Assembly (NCBI RefSeq): GCF_002127655.1 | Contig: NZ_NEHB01000013.1 | Coordinates: 136,522-200,521 of the forward strand | Length of the DNA stretch: 64,000 nucleotides | Origin: Janthinobacterium sp. GW456P | GTDB taxonomy: Bacteria; Pseudomonadota; Gammaproteobacteria; Burkholderiales; Burkholderiaceae_D | Direction of reading: 5' to 3' | Part shown: positions 1-8,622 of the stretch, one piece after another | How the letters are laid out: the number at the start of each line of letters is the position of its first letter | How positions within the stretch are numbered: position 1 is the stretch's first letter | Notes under the pieces: model-generated | What the model was told of the DNA's origin: nothing | Databases searched by the model: none | What the model saw: only the letters and a program-made list of their open reading frames with translations | Program-made: the position numbers and the translations under genes

Positions 1-755
1 ACGACGCTGCCGGCCTGCAGATCGCTACCCGCCTGAAAGCACAGACCAGCGGCATGACGGTCGCCATGAGCAACACGCAAAACAGCACCTCGATGCTGCA
101 AACGGCTGAAGGCGCGTTCGGCGAAGTCACCAACATGCTGGTGCGCATGAAAGATCTGGCAACGCAAGCTGCCGATGCTTCGTCGAACACGGCCGACAAG
201 ACCGCCATGCAAGCCGAATACGACGCGCTGGGCCTGGAACTGTATAACGTGATGACCAATACCACGTTCGGCGGCCAGAATCTGCTGGGCGACGGCACGA
301 CCGGCAAGGGCACCCTGTCGGAAGCCAAGATGACATTCCAGATCGGCGCCGCCAAGTCGGAAACCATGGACTTCACCGTGCAAGCAGGCATGGTCACGCT
401 GGACGGCGCACTGAAAGGCCTGTCCGCCAACAACTTCAAGGCAGCCAGCGCCGGCGTCGGCACGGAACTGACCGGCACGGCAAACGCCACGATCGACCTG
501 CTGAAAAATGCCATCGACAATGTCGGTACGATCCGCTCCTCCCTGGGCGCCGCCGCCAACCGCCTCGACCACGTCAACAGCAACCTGTCGAACATCGCCA
601 CCAACACCAAGGCCGCGACCGGCCGCATCATGGACGTCGACTTCGCCACCGAAAGCTCGAACATGACCTCGTCGCAAATGCTGCTGCAAGCCGGCACCGC
701 GATGCTGAAACAAAGCAACAGCATGTCCTCGATGGTCATGTCCTTGCTGCAATAA
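1..755 (+). CDS. fliC: Flagellin, 5'-truncated by the window edge (first of two tandem copies)
   Basis: This is the structural subunit of the flagellar filament, exported through the flagellar type III apparatus. The open frame is already running at base 3 (D-A-A-G-L-Q-I-A-T-R), which is the conserved flagellin N-terminal helix, so about 45 residues including the start lie outside the window. The D1 helix, a short variable centre of about 100 residues and the conserved C-terminal helix ending M-S-L-L-Q are all present. It is closely similar to the complete flagellin that follows at 928. A strong terminator directly downstream suggests it is its own transcription unit. In a lateral-type system it corresponds to LafA. 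Confidence 0.95.
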   Translation, partial: DAAGLQIATRLKAQTSGMTVAMSNTQNSTSMLQTAEGAFGEVTNMLVRMKDLATQAADASSNTADKTAMQAEYDALGLELYNVMTNTTFGGQNLLGDGTTGKGTLSEAKMTFQIGAAKSETMDFTVQAGMVTLDGALKGLSANNFKAASAGVGTELTGTANATIDLLKNAIDNVGTIRSSLGAAANRLDHVNSNLSNIATNTKAATGRIMDVDFATESSNMTSSQMLLQAGTAMLKQSNSMSSMVMSLLQ

Positions 756-785
756 TTTTGGCCCGGCCGCTTGCGGCCAGCAAAC

Positions 786-813
786 AAAGCCAGACTGCGG
801 TCTGGCTTTTTTT
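786..813 (+). terminator. Rho-independent terminator after the first flagellin
   Basis: A 10-bp perfect stem (AAAGCCAGAC / GTCTGGCTTT) with a four-base loop is followed by a run of T. It lies about 30 bases after the flagellin stop codon and separates the two flagellin genes into independent units. Confidence 0.9.
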
Positions 814-927
814 ATGCGAAAAACGTATCTATTTGACTATATTGCCTTTCGATTTAACAATGCTGGCGGCGCAGTCGCCTATACAAGATAGACCCGACTC
901 ACCCTCACCGCCCACCGGAGCAGCCAC

Positions 928-1806
928 GTGCTGAGCATTCACACCAATATCGCCGCAATGTACGCCCAAAGCGCCGCCGCCAGTGCGCAAAGCCGGCTGG
1001 CAACATCGATGCAGCGTCTCGCCACCGGCTTTCGCATCAACTCGGCCATGGACGACGCCGCTGGCTTGCAGATCGCCACGCGCCTCAGTGCCCAGGTGAG
1101 CGGCATGACGGTGGCCATGCGCAACACGCAGAACAGCACCTCGATGCTGCAGACGGCCGAAGGCGCGTTTGGCGAAGTGACAAGCATGCTGGTACGCATG
1201 AAAGACCTGGCCACGCAGGCGGCCGACGCTTCGTCCAACCAGACCGACCGCGACGCCATGCAGTCCGAATACGATGCGCTGGGACTCGAGCTGTACAACG
1301 TCATGACCAACACCACCTACGGCGGCAACCTGCTGCTGGGCAACGGTGGCACCGGCAAGGGCACCTTGTCGGAGGCGATGACCTTCCAGATCGGCGCCAG
1401 CAGCAGCGAAACCATGCAGTTCGACGTGTCAGGCAAGATGGGCAGCCTGGATACCTTACTGAAAGCCATTTCCGCCAACTTTGCCGCCGCCGGCACGGCA
1501 GGCAGCGAAATTGGCACGAATGGCGGCGCCAACAGCATGATCGACCAGCTGGCGGCGGCGCTCGACCAAGTCGGCGGCGTGCGCTCGGCCCTGGGCGCGG
1601 CGGCCAACCGCCTCGACCACGTGCACAACAACCTGGCCAACATGGTCACCAATACCAAGGCCGCCATCGGCCGCATCATGGATGTCGATTACGCGGCGGA
1701 AAGCGCCAACATGGTGTCGGCGCAAATGCTGCTGCAGGCCAGCACGGCGATGCTCAAGCAAAGCCAGAGCATGCAGAAAATGATACTGTCGCTGTTGCAG
1801 CCATGA
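928..1806 (+). CDS. fliC: Flagellin, complete second copy
   Basis: This is a 292-residue flagellin filament subunit. The N-terminal D0/D1 region (about residues 1-150, starting M-L-S-I-H-T-N-I-A-A) and the C-terminal D1/D0 region (about 205-292, with SQMLLQASTAMLKQ) are well conserved, and the central domain is short, so the filament surface should be simple. The GTG start is supported by a GGAG at 916-919. It follows the first flagellin after a terminator and about 115 bases of intergenic DNA that presumably carries its own promoter; no convincing sigma-28 promoter could be assigned there. The high identity of the two copies in the outer helices indicates tandem duplication. It corresponds to LafA of lateral systems. 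Confidence 0.95.
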   Translation: MLSIHTNIAAMYAQSAAASAQSRLATSMQRLATGFRINSAMDDAAGLQIATRLSAQVSGMTVAMRNTQNSTSMLQTAEGAFGEVTSMLVRMKDLATQAADASSNQTDRDAMQSEYDALGLELYNVMTNTTYGGNLLLGNGGTGKGTLSEAMTFQIGASSSETMQFDVSGKMGSLDTLLKAISANFAAAGTAGSEIGTNGGANSMIDQLAAALDQVGGVRSALGAAANRLDHVHNNLANMVTNTKAAIGRIMDVDYAAESANMVSAQMLLQASTAMLKQSQSMQKMILSLLQP

Positions 1807-1862
1807 TGGCTGATGCTGGCTGATGCACCGGCTTTTATAGACTTTCTTCTGGACATAGTGGC

Positions 1863-2963
1863 ATGGCGATAGACCGCATTTCATCGGGCAACCCGGTTCC
1901 CCTGATTACCCAGCGCTTCGACGTCAGCCCCGCCACGCCGATGGTACCGGGCGTGGTGCAGCCGCTGGTGCCGATCGGCCCCTACATGGCGCCCGCGCCC
2001 GACGCCGGCACCCTGCCCGCCCAGCTGCAGCAGCAGGGCCAGGACAGCCTGGCGTCCCTCATCAAGCCCAACGCCGACGGCACGGGTGGCGCCTTGCCGC
2101 GCGACAGCAGCGCCATGCAGGTCAATCAGCTGTTCTTCACGCGCCAGCTGGTCTGGCAGCCGCCCGACGCGGCGCAGCTGGCCGCCTCGTGGCGCGTAAT
2201 GATCAGGACCTATGGCGAACAATATGCGGCCCTGCAGGAACAAGCGCGCGGCCAGCACGTGCCGGGCAACCTCTTCATGGCCGAGCAGCAACCGGCGCTG
2301 CTGCGCGAAGGCGCCCGTCCGCCGCTGACGGTCGACAGCGAAGCGTGGCGCTTTGCCGTGTATGGCTGGGGCGGCCAACGCCTGCTGCTGCGCGTGCTGG
2401 CCAGCGACGAAGACGAAGAGACAACGCCGAGGCGGCGCGGCAAGGTGGCGCTGCGCGTCGAGCTGATCATCATCGGCATCGGCCGGGTCGTGATCCAGAT
2501 GGAGCCGTCCGGCGACGGCGTGCTGCTGGAACTGGCCGCCGACGAGGAAGCCGCGCTGCGCCATCTGCGCCTGGCCCTGCCCGAGATCGCCGACGCCGTG
2601 CGGCGCGCGGGCCTGCGCCTGGTGCGCTGCCGCCTGAACCGCCAGCTGCATGCACAGCGCATGCACGGCAATTACCCGATGCAGGCGGGCGCCGCTGCGC
2701 TGTCCCTGCCCCTGTTCCGCGCCATGGCCGAAGTGGCCCTGCTGCTGACGCAGCCGGAAGCGGAGGCGGCGGCCGATCCCGATGCACCCGCGGCTGCCGC
2801 GGCCGAAGCCGAAGAGGAGGCCATCTTTATCTCGAAGGAAGTGGCGGCGCCGCTCGGTTACGACTATGGCGACGAGGAAGACGCGGCCCAGGGCGGCACC
2901 GTGCTGCTGCTGGCCGACGGCCAGGAGCACGAGCTGCTGCCGCCCATCGACGAGCAGGATTGA
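1863..2963 (+). CDS. Flagellar-locus orphan with a FliK C-terminal-like segment
   Basis: This is a 366-residue protein of unestablished function placed between the flagellin and the flhA operon. Residues about 192-262 read like the C-terminal domain of FliK: a basic-hydrophobic strand pair (GRVVIQM), a short turn and strand, then a helix with the pattern A-L-R...A-L-P-E-I...A-G-L-R-L. In FliK this domain contacts FlhB and switches export specificity. The N-terminal half is Pro/Ala/Gln-rich and the last 70 residues are Ala- and acid-rich. The real fliK is at 17874, so this would be a second FliK-like protein. No membrane segment or signal peptide is visible. The FliK relationship is my inference from the sequence pattern; a plain hypothetical call is the fallback. 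Confidence 0.6.
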   Translation: MAIDRISSGNPVPLITQRFDVSPATPMVPGVVQPLVPIGPYMAPAPDAGTLPAQLQQQGQDSLASLIKPNADGTGGALPRDSSAMQVNQLFFTRQLVWQPPDAAQLAASWRVMIRTYGEQYAALQEQARGQHVPGNLFMAEQQPALLREGARPPLTVDSEAWRFAVYGWGGQRLLLRVLASDEDEETTPRRRGKVALRVELIIIGIGRVVIQMEPSGDGVLLELAADEEAALRHLRLALPEIADAVRRAGLRLVRCRLNRQLHAQRMHGNYPMQAGAAALSLPLFRAMAEVALLLTQPEAEAAADPDAPAAAAAEAEEEAIFISKEVAAPLGYDYGDEEDAAQGGTVLLLADGQEHELLPPIDEQD

Positions 2964-2985
2964 TGTAACAGGATTAATACAACAT

Positions 2986-3017
2986 AAAAAAACGGCGCCT
3001 GAAGCGCCGTTTTTTTT
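2986..3017. terminator. Bidirectional Rho-independent terminator between convergent genes
   Basis: An 8-bp stem (AACGGCGC / GCGCCGTT) with a five-base loop has an A run on the left and a T run on the right. It can therefore terminate both the rightward FliK-like gene and the leftward flhA operon, which converge here. Confidence 0.9.
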
Positions 3018-3031
3018 ATCGTTCCTGCATT

Positions 3032-5119
3032 TTATCCCACCGTGCCGATGATGCTCACTTCGCGGTTTTCCGGAATTTCGTTGTATGACAGCACGTGCAG
3101 GCCCGGCGCGAACAGGCGCGCGTAGCGGGCCAGCAGCGGACGGATCTGCGGCAGCACCAGCAGCAGCGGCGGCGTCGCCTGCTGCTTCATCTGCTCGCGT
3201 GCCACCGGCATGTTCACTTGCAGCTGCGACAGCAGATGCGGGTCGATCGGATAGTTATCCAAGGTCACCTTGCCCGCCTGGCGCGCCTGGTTCAAGGAAC
3301 CGAGCAGCATGTTTTCCAGTTCGCCACCCAGGTTGAATGCCTGCATTTCCATCTTCTGGCCGAACAGGCCGCTAACGATCTGGCGCCGCAACGCGCAGCG
3401 CACCTCGGCCGCCAGCAGGATCGGATCCTTGGTGGTTTCCGAACTGTCGAGCAAGGTGGTGGCGATGGGCACGATATCCTTCAGTGACACATTTTCCGCC
3501 AACAAGACGCGGAACACGCGCAGCATCTGCGTGTGCGTCAGCGCCTTGTCCAGCGCGCCGGCCAGCTTCGGCGACAGGGCCGTCAGGCGCTCCATCAGGT
3601 TCGACACGTCTTCGTGGCGGAACAGTTCCGGCAGGTATTCGCGCACCATTTTCGACAAGTGCGTGGCGATCACGCTGGGCGCCTCGATGACCTGGTAACC
3701 GAGGCCCAGCGCATGCGCCTTTTCACTCGGCTCGATCCACGTGACGGGCATGCCGTAGGCCGGTTCGATGCCGGGAATGCCGTCGAGCTGGCCGTACACG
3801 TTCGGCGACGGGATCGCCATCAGGCGGTCGGCCTGCACTTCCGCCTGCGCCACCACGGTGCCCGACAGCACGATCGCGTACTGCGACGGTTTCAGGGCCA
3901 GATCGTCGCGCACGCCGATATTCGGCAGCAGCAAACCCATCGCTTCGGACAGGCTCTGGCGCACGCCCTTGACGCGCTTGGTCAAAGGTTCGCCCTGGGT
4001 TTTATCCACCATGCCGACCAGCTTGTAGCCGAGCATCACCATCAAGGGCTGCACGGCGGGCAGTTGCTGCCATTCCAGTTCGGCAGGCTTGTCGTCGCGC
4101 AAGGCCGCCTCGATGGCTGCCATGCCGGCCGCGTCGGGCCCCTTCACGCGCTTGCTCAGGCGCCAGGCAACAAAGGCCAGCACGGCGGCAAAGGTCATGA
4201 ACATGAACCACGGCATGCCCGGAATCAGGGCCAGTGCCACCATCATGCCGGCCGCACTGAAGATCACCGTCGGCGACGTCAATACCTGGCCGGCCACTTG
4301 CTGCTCGAAATCGCCCGAATCGCTGATGCGGGTCACCAGGATGGCGGCGGCGGCTGACAGCAGCAGCGCCGGAATCTGCGCCACCAGGCCATCGCCGATG
4401 GTCAGCAGTGCGTACTGACGGAAGGCGTCGCCGAACGACAGGTCGTGCATCAGCGAGCCGATGGCCACGCCGCCGACCATGTTGATGATCAAAATCAGGA
4501 TACTGGCGACGGCGTCGCCGCGCACGAACTTCGACGCGCCGTCCATGGCGCCATAGAAATCGGCTTCGGCGGCCACGTCCTTGCGGCGGATCTGGGCTTT
4601 TTCCTGGTTGATCAGGCCGGCATTCAGGTCGGCGTCGATCGCCATCTGCTTGCCCGGCAAGGCATCGAGGGTAAAACGCGCGGACACTTCGGAAATACGC
4701 TCGGCGCCCTTGGTGACGACGGCGAAGTTGATGATCATCAAGATCACGAAGACCACGATACCGACGACGAAGTTGCCGCCGATGACCACGTTACCAAACG
4801 CCTCGATCACCTTACCGGCAGCATCGGCGCCTGTATGGCCGTGCAGCAGTACCACGCGCGTGGACGCCACATTGAGGGTCAGCCTGAGCATGGTGGTCGC
4901 CAGGATCACCGTCGGGAAGACGGAGAAATCGAGCGGCCGCTTGGCAGACACGCTGACGAGGATGACGATCAGTGCCAGCACGATATTGAAAGTGAACAAG
5001 ATATCGAGCAGCACGGGCGGCAGCGGCAGGATGATCATCGCCAGGATCACCAGCAGGAACAGCGGCGTGGCGAACTTGTGGCGGCGCATTTCGGCAACCA
5101 ACCGGTTCAGGAAATTCAT
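3032..5119 (-). CDS. flhA: Flagellar type III export gate protein FlhA
   Basis: FlhA (695 residues, the usual family length) forms the nonameric export gate in the inner membrane. About eight transmembrane helices fill the first 330 residues, followed by a large cytoplasmic domain that docks chaperone-substrate complexes and couples proton flow to export. The N-terminus (MNFLNRLVAEMRRHKFATPL) and the segment with R-P-L-D-F-S-V-F-P-T are typical. It is the last gene of the leftward operon and starts inside the flhB stop codon (ATGA overlap), which implies translational coupling. It equals LfhA of Flag-2 loci. Confidence 0.98.
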   Translation of the reverse strand: MNFLNRLVAEMRRHKFATPLFLLVILAMIILPLPPVLLDILFTFNIVLALIVILVSVSAKRPLDFSVFPTVILATTMLRLTLNVASTRVVLLHGHTGADAAGKVIEAFGNVVIGGNFVVGIVVFVILMIINFAVVTKGAERISEVSARFTLDALPGKQMAIDADLNAGLINQEKAQIRRKDVAAEADFYGAMDGASKFVRGDAVASILILIINMVGGVAIGSLMHDLSFGDAFRQYALLTIGDGLVAQIPALLLSAAAAILVTRISDSGDFEQQVAGQVLTSPTVIFSAAGMMVALALIPGMPWFMFMTFAAVLAFVAWRLSKRVKGPDAAGMAAIEAALRDDKPAELEWQQLPAVQPLMVMLGYKLVGMVDKTQGEPLTKRVKGVRQSLSEAMGLLLPNIGVRDDLALKPSQYAIVLSGTVVAQAEVQADRLMAIPSPNVYGQLDGIPGIEPAYGMPVTWIEPSEKAHALGLGYQVIEAPSVIATHLSKMVREYLPELFRHEDVSNLMERLTALSPKLAGALDKALTHTQMLRVFRVLLAENVSLKDIVPIATTLLDSSETTKDPILLAAEVRCALRRQIVSGLFGQKMEMQAFNLGGELENMLLGSLNQARQAGKVTLDNYPIDPHLLSQLQVNMPVAREQMKQQATPPLLLVLPQIRPLLARYARLFAPGLHVLSYNEIPENREVSIIGTVG

Positions 5120-6255
5120 GAAGGTACTACCTCGCTCAAATGAGATGGCACGACCACCTCGGTGGGAAATGGGGGCTGGGCGGCGCGCTGCCCAGTACGG
5201 AATGCTTTCAGCTGCAGGATGTAGTTGAGCACCTGCGACACGGCCTGGTACAGCTGCACGGGAATCTGCTGCTGCACCTGGCTGGTGTTGTAGATGGCGC
5301 GCGCCAGCGGCGGCAACTCCAGCGTTTCGATGTTGTGTTCCTTCGCTACCTGCCGGATATACAGCGCCATCTCGTCGACGCCCTTGGCAACGACAAACGG
5401 CGCCTCGGCGCGGTCCTGGTCATACTTGAGCGCGACGGCGTAATGCTCGGGGTTGACGATCACCACGTCGGCGTCGGGCACGGTCTTGCGCACGCTGCGC
5501 CGGCCGATCTGCTGCTGCAGCTGGCGGATGCGCTGGCGCACTTCGGGCCGCCCTTCGCTGCTTTTATGTTCTTCCTTGACGTCCTGCTTGCTCATGCGCT
5601 GGTTGCGGGCAAAGAAAAACGCCTGCGCCGGCACGTCGATGATGGCAAACAGGACGAAAACGGAAATGAGGGCCATCAGGCCGTCGAGCATCAGCGCCGA
5701 GCCGTCGAGCATGGCTTGCTGCAGGGGCCGGTGCTGCAGATCCACGTACTGTGTCAGGCTGGAGCGGCTCACATGCACGAGCACCATGCCCAGCACGGCG
5801 GCCTTGGCGATCGACAAGCCGAATTCAAAGCCATGCTTGGGCGACACCAGGCGGCCCAGGTTCTTGGCCGGACTCAGGCGCTCCATCTTCGGCATCCAGT
5901 TCTTCGTGCTGATGACCCAGCCGCCAGGGACCAATGAGCCGAGCACAACGAACAAGGGCACGCAGAACAGCGGCACGATCATCTTGATCAGCAAGCCCAC
6001 GGACGTGGTAAACGCCATCGACATGGCATTGTCCAGCGCACCCTTGCTGTCGAGCGGCATGAAGGCCATGGCGAACAGCTCGCGAAAGCTCACCAGATAG
6101 CCGGGCAGCAGGTAAATGAAGACCTTCATGCTGATCAGAATGCCCAGCGCCGTCGACAGGTCGCGCGAACGCACCACCTGCCCTTCCTGGCGCGATTTCT
6201 TCAGCTTCTGCGCTGACGCCTTTTCTGTCTTGTCGCCCGTGCTGCTATCCGCCAT
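5116..6255 (-). CDS. flhB: Flagellar export specificity-switch protein FlhB
   Basis: FlhB (379 residues) sits in the export gate and changes specificity from rod/hook to filament substrates after self-cleavage. Four hydrophobic segments in the first 215 residues are followed by a charged linker and the cytoplasmic domain. The autocleavage motif reads N-P-E-H at residues 268-271 instead of the canonical N-P-T-H; the Asn-Pro bond that is cut is kept. I chose the ATG at 6255 because an AAGG-type ribosome site precedes it and the next residues (MADSSTGDKTEKAS) match the family; an upstream extension in frame adds only 10 unlikely residues. A 137-bp repeat-containing gap separates it from fliR upstream. 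Confidence 0.97.
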   Translation of the reverse strand: MADSSTGDKTEKASAQKLKKSRQEGQVVRSRDLSTALGILISMKVFIYLLPGYLVSFRELFAMAFMPLDSKGALDNAMSMAFTTSVGLLIKMIVPLFCVPLFVVLGSLVPGGWVISTKNWMPKMERLSPAKNLGRLVSPKHGFEFGLSIAKAAVLGMVLVHVSRSSLTQYVDLQHRPLQQAMLDGSALMLDGLMALISVFVLFAIIDVPAQAFFFARNQRMSKQDVKEEHKSSEGRPEVRQRIRQLQQQIGRRSVRKTVPDADVVIVNPEHYAVALKYDQDRAEAPFVVAKGVDEMALYIRQVAKEHNIETLELPPLARAIYNTSQVQQQIPVQLYQAVSQVLNYILQLKAFRTGQRAAQPPFPTEVVVPSHLSEVVPS

Positions 6256-6289
6256 GGGCCGCACCTTTCCGCACGTGCCCCACAAGCGT

Positions 6290-6373
6290 AGCGAGCAAGT
6301 TCAATGCCGGGTTGAGTAGCGCAGCTGTACGGAGGTACAGCGAGCAACGGATGCCCGGAAGTGGACTGCGCAG
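6290..6373. repeat. Two imperfect ~35-bp direct repeats flanking a small hairpin
   Basis: Within the only sizeable gap of the export operon (6256-6392) two copies of a roughly 35-bp unit occur at 6290-6324 and 6339-6373. Both begin AGCGAGCAA, carry an ATGCC-GG core and end GCGCAG. Between and overlapping them is a perfect 7-bp inverted repeat, GCTGTAC (6324-6330) with GTACAGC (6335-6341) and a four-base loop. No coding potential fits here. It may be a REP-like intergenic element or an mRNA-processing or stability hairpin between fliR and flhB. Confidence 0.6.
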
Positions 6374-6392
6374 TAGCTTGTTGGTACGTGCG

Positions 6393-7190
6393 CTATCCAT
6401 GGGCCACCCGCATCTGTTCGGCGATCATGTCGAGCACGCGGTTCGTCATGGCGATGTAGTGCTCCGGGATAAAGCGCACGATCTGTCCCAGCATCAGCAG
6501 GCCGAACATGGTGATCATGGAAAAGCCCAGCGAAAACAGGTTCAGCGACGGCGCCACGCGGTTCAGGAAGCCAAAGCCCAGCTGCACCACCATGGTGGAA
6601 AAAACGATGGGCAAGGCCAGCAGCATGGCGGCGGCGAAGATCCACGCCACGTTATACGCCACCGTCTGCAGCAGCAGCGGCCCGTAGCCCTGCCCCACGG
6701 GCCAGGCCTTGAAACTGGCGCCGATCACGCCCGTCAGCACAAGGTGGCCGTCGATGGCGAAAAACACGATCATGCACATGATGGTGAGCATCCCCGTGAT
6801 CACGTCCGACGAGGTGCCGTTGAGCGGATCGTTCATGACGGCCATGGAAAAGCCCACCTGGCTCGACACGAGGTAACCGAGCACCGACATGACGGACATG
6901 GCGAAGTGGAAAGCCAGGCCCAGGACGAAGCCGATGACGGCCTGCTCGAGGGTGGCGACAAGGGCGTGCAGGGAAAACGGATCGATCTTCAACAAGTCCT
7001 GCGACACGCCCGAGGCCTGCATGACGGGCAGCATCAGGATCGCCAGCACCAGCGACAGCAGCACCCGCACGGGGACGGGCACCATGGCGTCGCCGATCAC
7101 GGGCGAAGCGCTGAGCATGGCCAGGATGCGGCAGAACGGCCACCACACGGCCAGCAGAAACGGCAGCACCTGATTGAAAATCTGATCCAT
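6393..7190 (-). CDS. fliR: Flagellar export gate protein FliR
   Basis: FliR (265 residues) is a polytopic inner-membrane protein of the FliPQR export core. About six hydrophobic segments are visible, and the motif with G-Y-L-V-S-S-Q-V-G-F-S-M near the middle is family-typical. The start at 7190 (MDQIFNQVLPF) is chosen because it matches FliR N-termini and leaves an 11-base gap after fliQ; a longer reading would run into fliQ with unlikely residues. It is part of the tightly packed leftward export operon. Confidence 0.97.
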   Translation of the reverse strand: MDQIFNQVLPFLLAVWWPFCRILAMLSASPVIGDAMVPVPVRVLLSLVLAILMLPVMQASGVSQDLLKIDPFSLHALVATLEQAVIGFVLGLAFHFAMSVMSVLGYLVSSQVGFSMAVMNDPLNGTSSDVITGMLTIMCMIVFFAIDGHLVLTGVIGASFKAWPVGQGYGPLLLQTVAYNVAWIFAAAMLLALPIVFSTMVVQLGFGFLNRVAPSLNLFSLGFSMITMFGLLMLGQIVRFIPEHYIAMTNRVLDMIAEQMRVAHG

Positions 7191-7201
7191 GGCGCGCGGC
7201 G

Positions 7202-7474
7202 CTATCCGACCAGGGTGGCCGCGCGCTGAAAAATGGACACGCAATAATCCATCAGGTAACCGGCCATCCAGCGTCCGGCCAGGATCAGGGCCAGCAGGGT
7301 GACCAGCAGGCGCGGCAGGAAACTCATGGTCTGTTCATTGATCGAGGTGGCCGCCTGCACCAGCGCGACCAGCAAGCCCATGAGCAAACCTGGCACGACC
7401 AGGATCACCACCAGCAGCATGACGACATGCAGCGCTTCGATGATCAGGTCGACGGCGACTTCAGGGGTAAACAT
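7202..7474 (-). CDS. fliQ: Flagellar export gate protein FliQ
   Basis: FliQ (90 residues, family-typical) has two transmembrane helices (about 15-40 and 52-75) and the conserved polar turn Q-A-A-T-S-I-N-E-Q-T between them. Four copies surround the FliP-FliR helix in the export core. It follows fliP after three bases and precedes fliR by 11 bases. Confidence 0.98.
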   Translation of the reverse strand: MFTPEVAVDLIIEALHVVMLLVVILVVPGLLMGLLVALVQAATSINEQTMSFLPRLLVTLLALILAGRWMAGYLMDYCVSIFQRAATLVG

Positions 7475-7477
7475 CGG

Positions 7478-8248
7478 TCAATAGCCCTGTATGCTGGTAA
7501 CTAAGGTGTTGACGGTCAGCGTCCAGCCGTCGACCAGCACGAACAGCAGCAGCTTGAACGGCAGCGAGATGACGAGCGGCGAGAGCATCATCATGCCCAT
7601 GGCCATCAGCACGGACGCCACCACCAGGTCGATGATGAGGAAGGGGATGAACAGCATGCAGCCGATCTGGAACGCTGTCTTGAGTTCGGACAACACGAAC
7701 GCGGCCAGCTTGACCGTGAAACTGTGGTCTTGCGGACGCATGCTCGACGGTTCGCCGGCCAGGTGCGCGATCTGCGCCAGCGCGGCCTTGCTCGTCTGCG
7801 CCAGCATGAAGCGCGAAATCGGCACTTCGGCGATCTTCAGCGCTTCCTGCATGCCGATCTGGTCGCGGTCATAGGGCACGAACGCGTCTTTCCACACCTG
7901 GTCGCCGATGGGACGCATGACCAGCAAGGTGAGAATCAGGGCGATGCCGGTGACGATACGGTTGGGCAAGCCCTGCTGCAGGCCCAGGGCCTGGCGCAGC
8001 AGGGACAGCACGATGACGAAGCGGGTAAAGCTGGTCATCATCATGACCATCACGGGCAGCAGCCCGAGCAGGGTCATGACGACGAGGATCTGCATCTTCA
8101 CCGACAGGTCGGTTTTCGCGCCCGGCACCACGCCGGCGAGCAGGTCCTGCGCGCCGGCGGCGCCGCAGCACAGCATCAGAACAGGGACAGCCAGCGCGGC
8201 AGCCAGCGCGCCGCGGCGCCGGCTCAAGCCGGGTACCGCCAGCTTCAT
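7478..8248 (-). CDS. fliP: Flagellar export gate protein FliP
   Basis: FliP (256 residues) forms the pentameric core of the export channel. A cleavable signal peptide (about residues 1-33, ending C-G-A-A-G-A-Q) is followed by a transmembrane pair, a periplasmic segment containing M-R-P-I-G-D and a C-terminal transmembrane pair with F-Q-I-G. The gene starts inside the fliN stop (ATGA overlap). FliO, which in most primary systems is encoded between fliN and fliP and helps FliP assemble, is missing, as in lateral systems. Confidence 0.98.
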   Translation of the reverse strand: MKLAVPGLSRRRGALAAALAVPVLMLCCGAAGAQDLLAGVVPGAKTDLSVKMQILVVMTLLGLLPVMVMMMTSFTRFVIVLSLLRQALGLQQGLPNRIVTGIALILTLLVMRPIGDQVWKDAFVPYDRDQIGMQEALKIAEVPISRFMLAQTSKAALAQIAHLAGEPSSMRPQDHSFTVKLAAFVLSELKTAFQIGCMLFIPFLIIDLVVASVLMAMGMMMLSPLVISLPFKLLLFVLVDGWTLTVNTLVTSIQGY

Positions 8249-8622
8249 GCTGTCATCAGGTCGAGATTGAGGCCGTCGAGGTCGATGACTTTCAGGCCAT
8301 AGTTCTCGCCGGCCACCACCACTTCGGCACGGCCGATCGGCGTGCCATTGACCTTGATCACCAGCGGTTCGCCGGCCAGCATGTCGAGTTCAATCACGCT
8401 TTCCGGGCCGATGGCCATCAACTCTTCCAGTGAAATGCGGGCCGAGCCCACTTCCAGGGTCAGGGTGACGGGAATCTTGCGCATCATTTGCGGAATGTCG
8501 CGGCGCGCGCGGGTGCTGGCCACGTCGGCGACGTCGCCCTGGTCGATGATCATGTCATCGCCCAGGTCTTCCAGCAGGGTTTCGCTCTGGTTGGTATCGG
8601 TCATATTCATATTATTCGACAT
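8245..8622 (-). CDS. fliN: Flagellar motor switch protein FliN
   Basis: FliN (125 residues) builds the lower C-ring and binds FliH-FliI. The C-terminal SpoA domain (about residues 50-120) shows I-P-V-T-L-T-L-E-V-G and the V-N-G-T-P-I-G-R-A-E-V-V strand pair. The likely start is the ATG at 8622, which overlaps the fliM stop by 11 bases; further in-frame ATGs follow at 8610 and 8604 and none has a clear ribosome site, so translation may be coupled to fliM. Confidence 0.95.
   Translation of the reverse strand: MSNNMNMTDTNQSETLLEDLGDDMIIDQGDVADVASTRARRDIPQMMRKIPVTLTLEVGSARISLEELMAIGPESVIELDMLAGEPLVIKVNGTPIGRAEVVVAGENYGLKVIDLDGLNLDLMTA

Noticed and set aside
877-884. GCCTATAC upstream of the second flagellin as a sigma-28 minus-10 element
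   Set aside because: Six of eight bases match GCCGATAA, but the nearest TAAC is 18 bases upstream and the spacing should be about 15, so the pair is not convincing.
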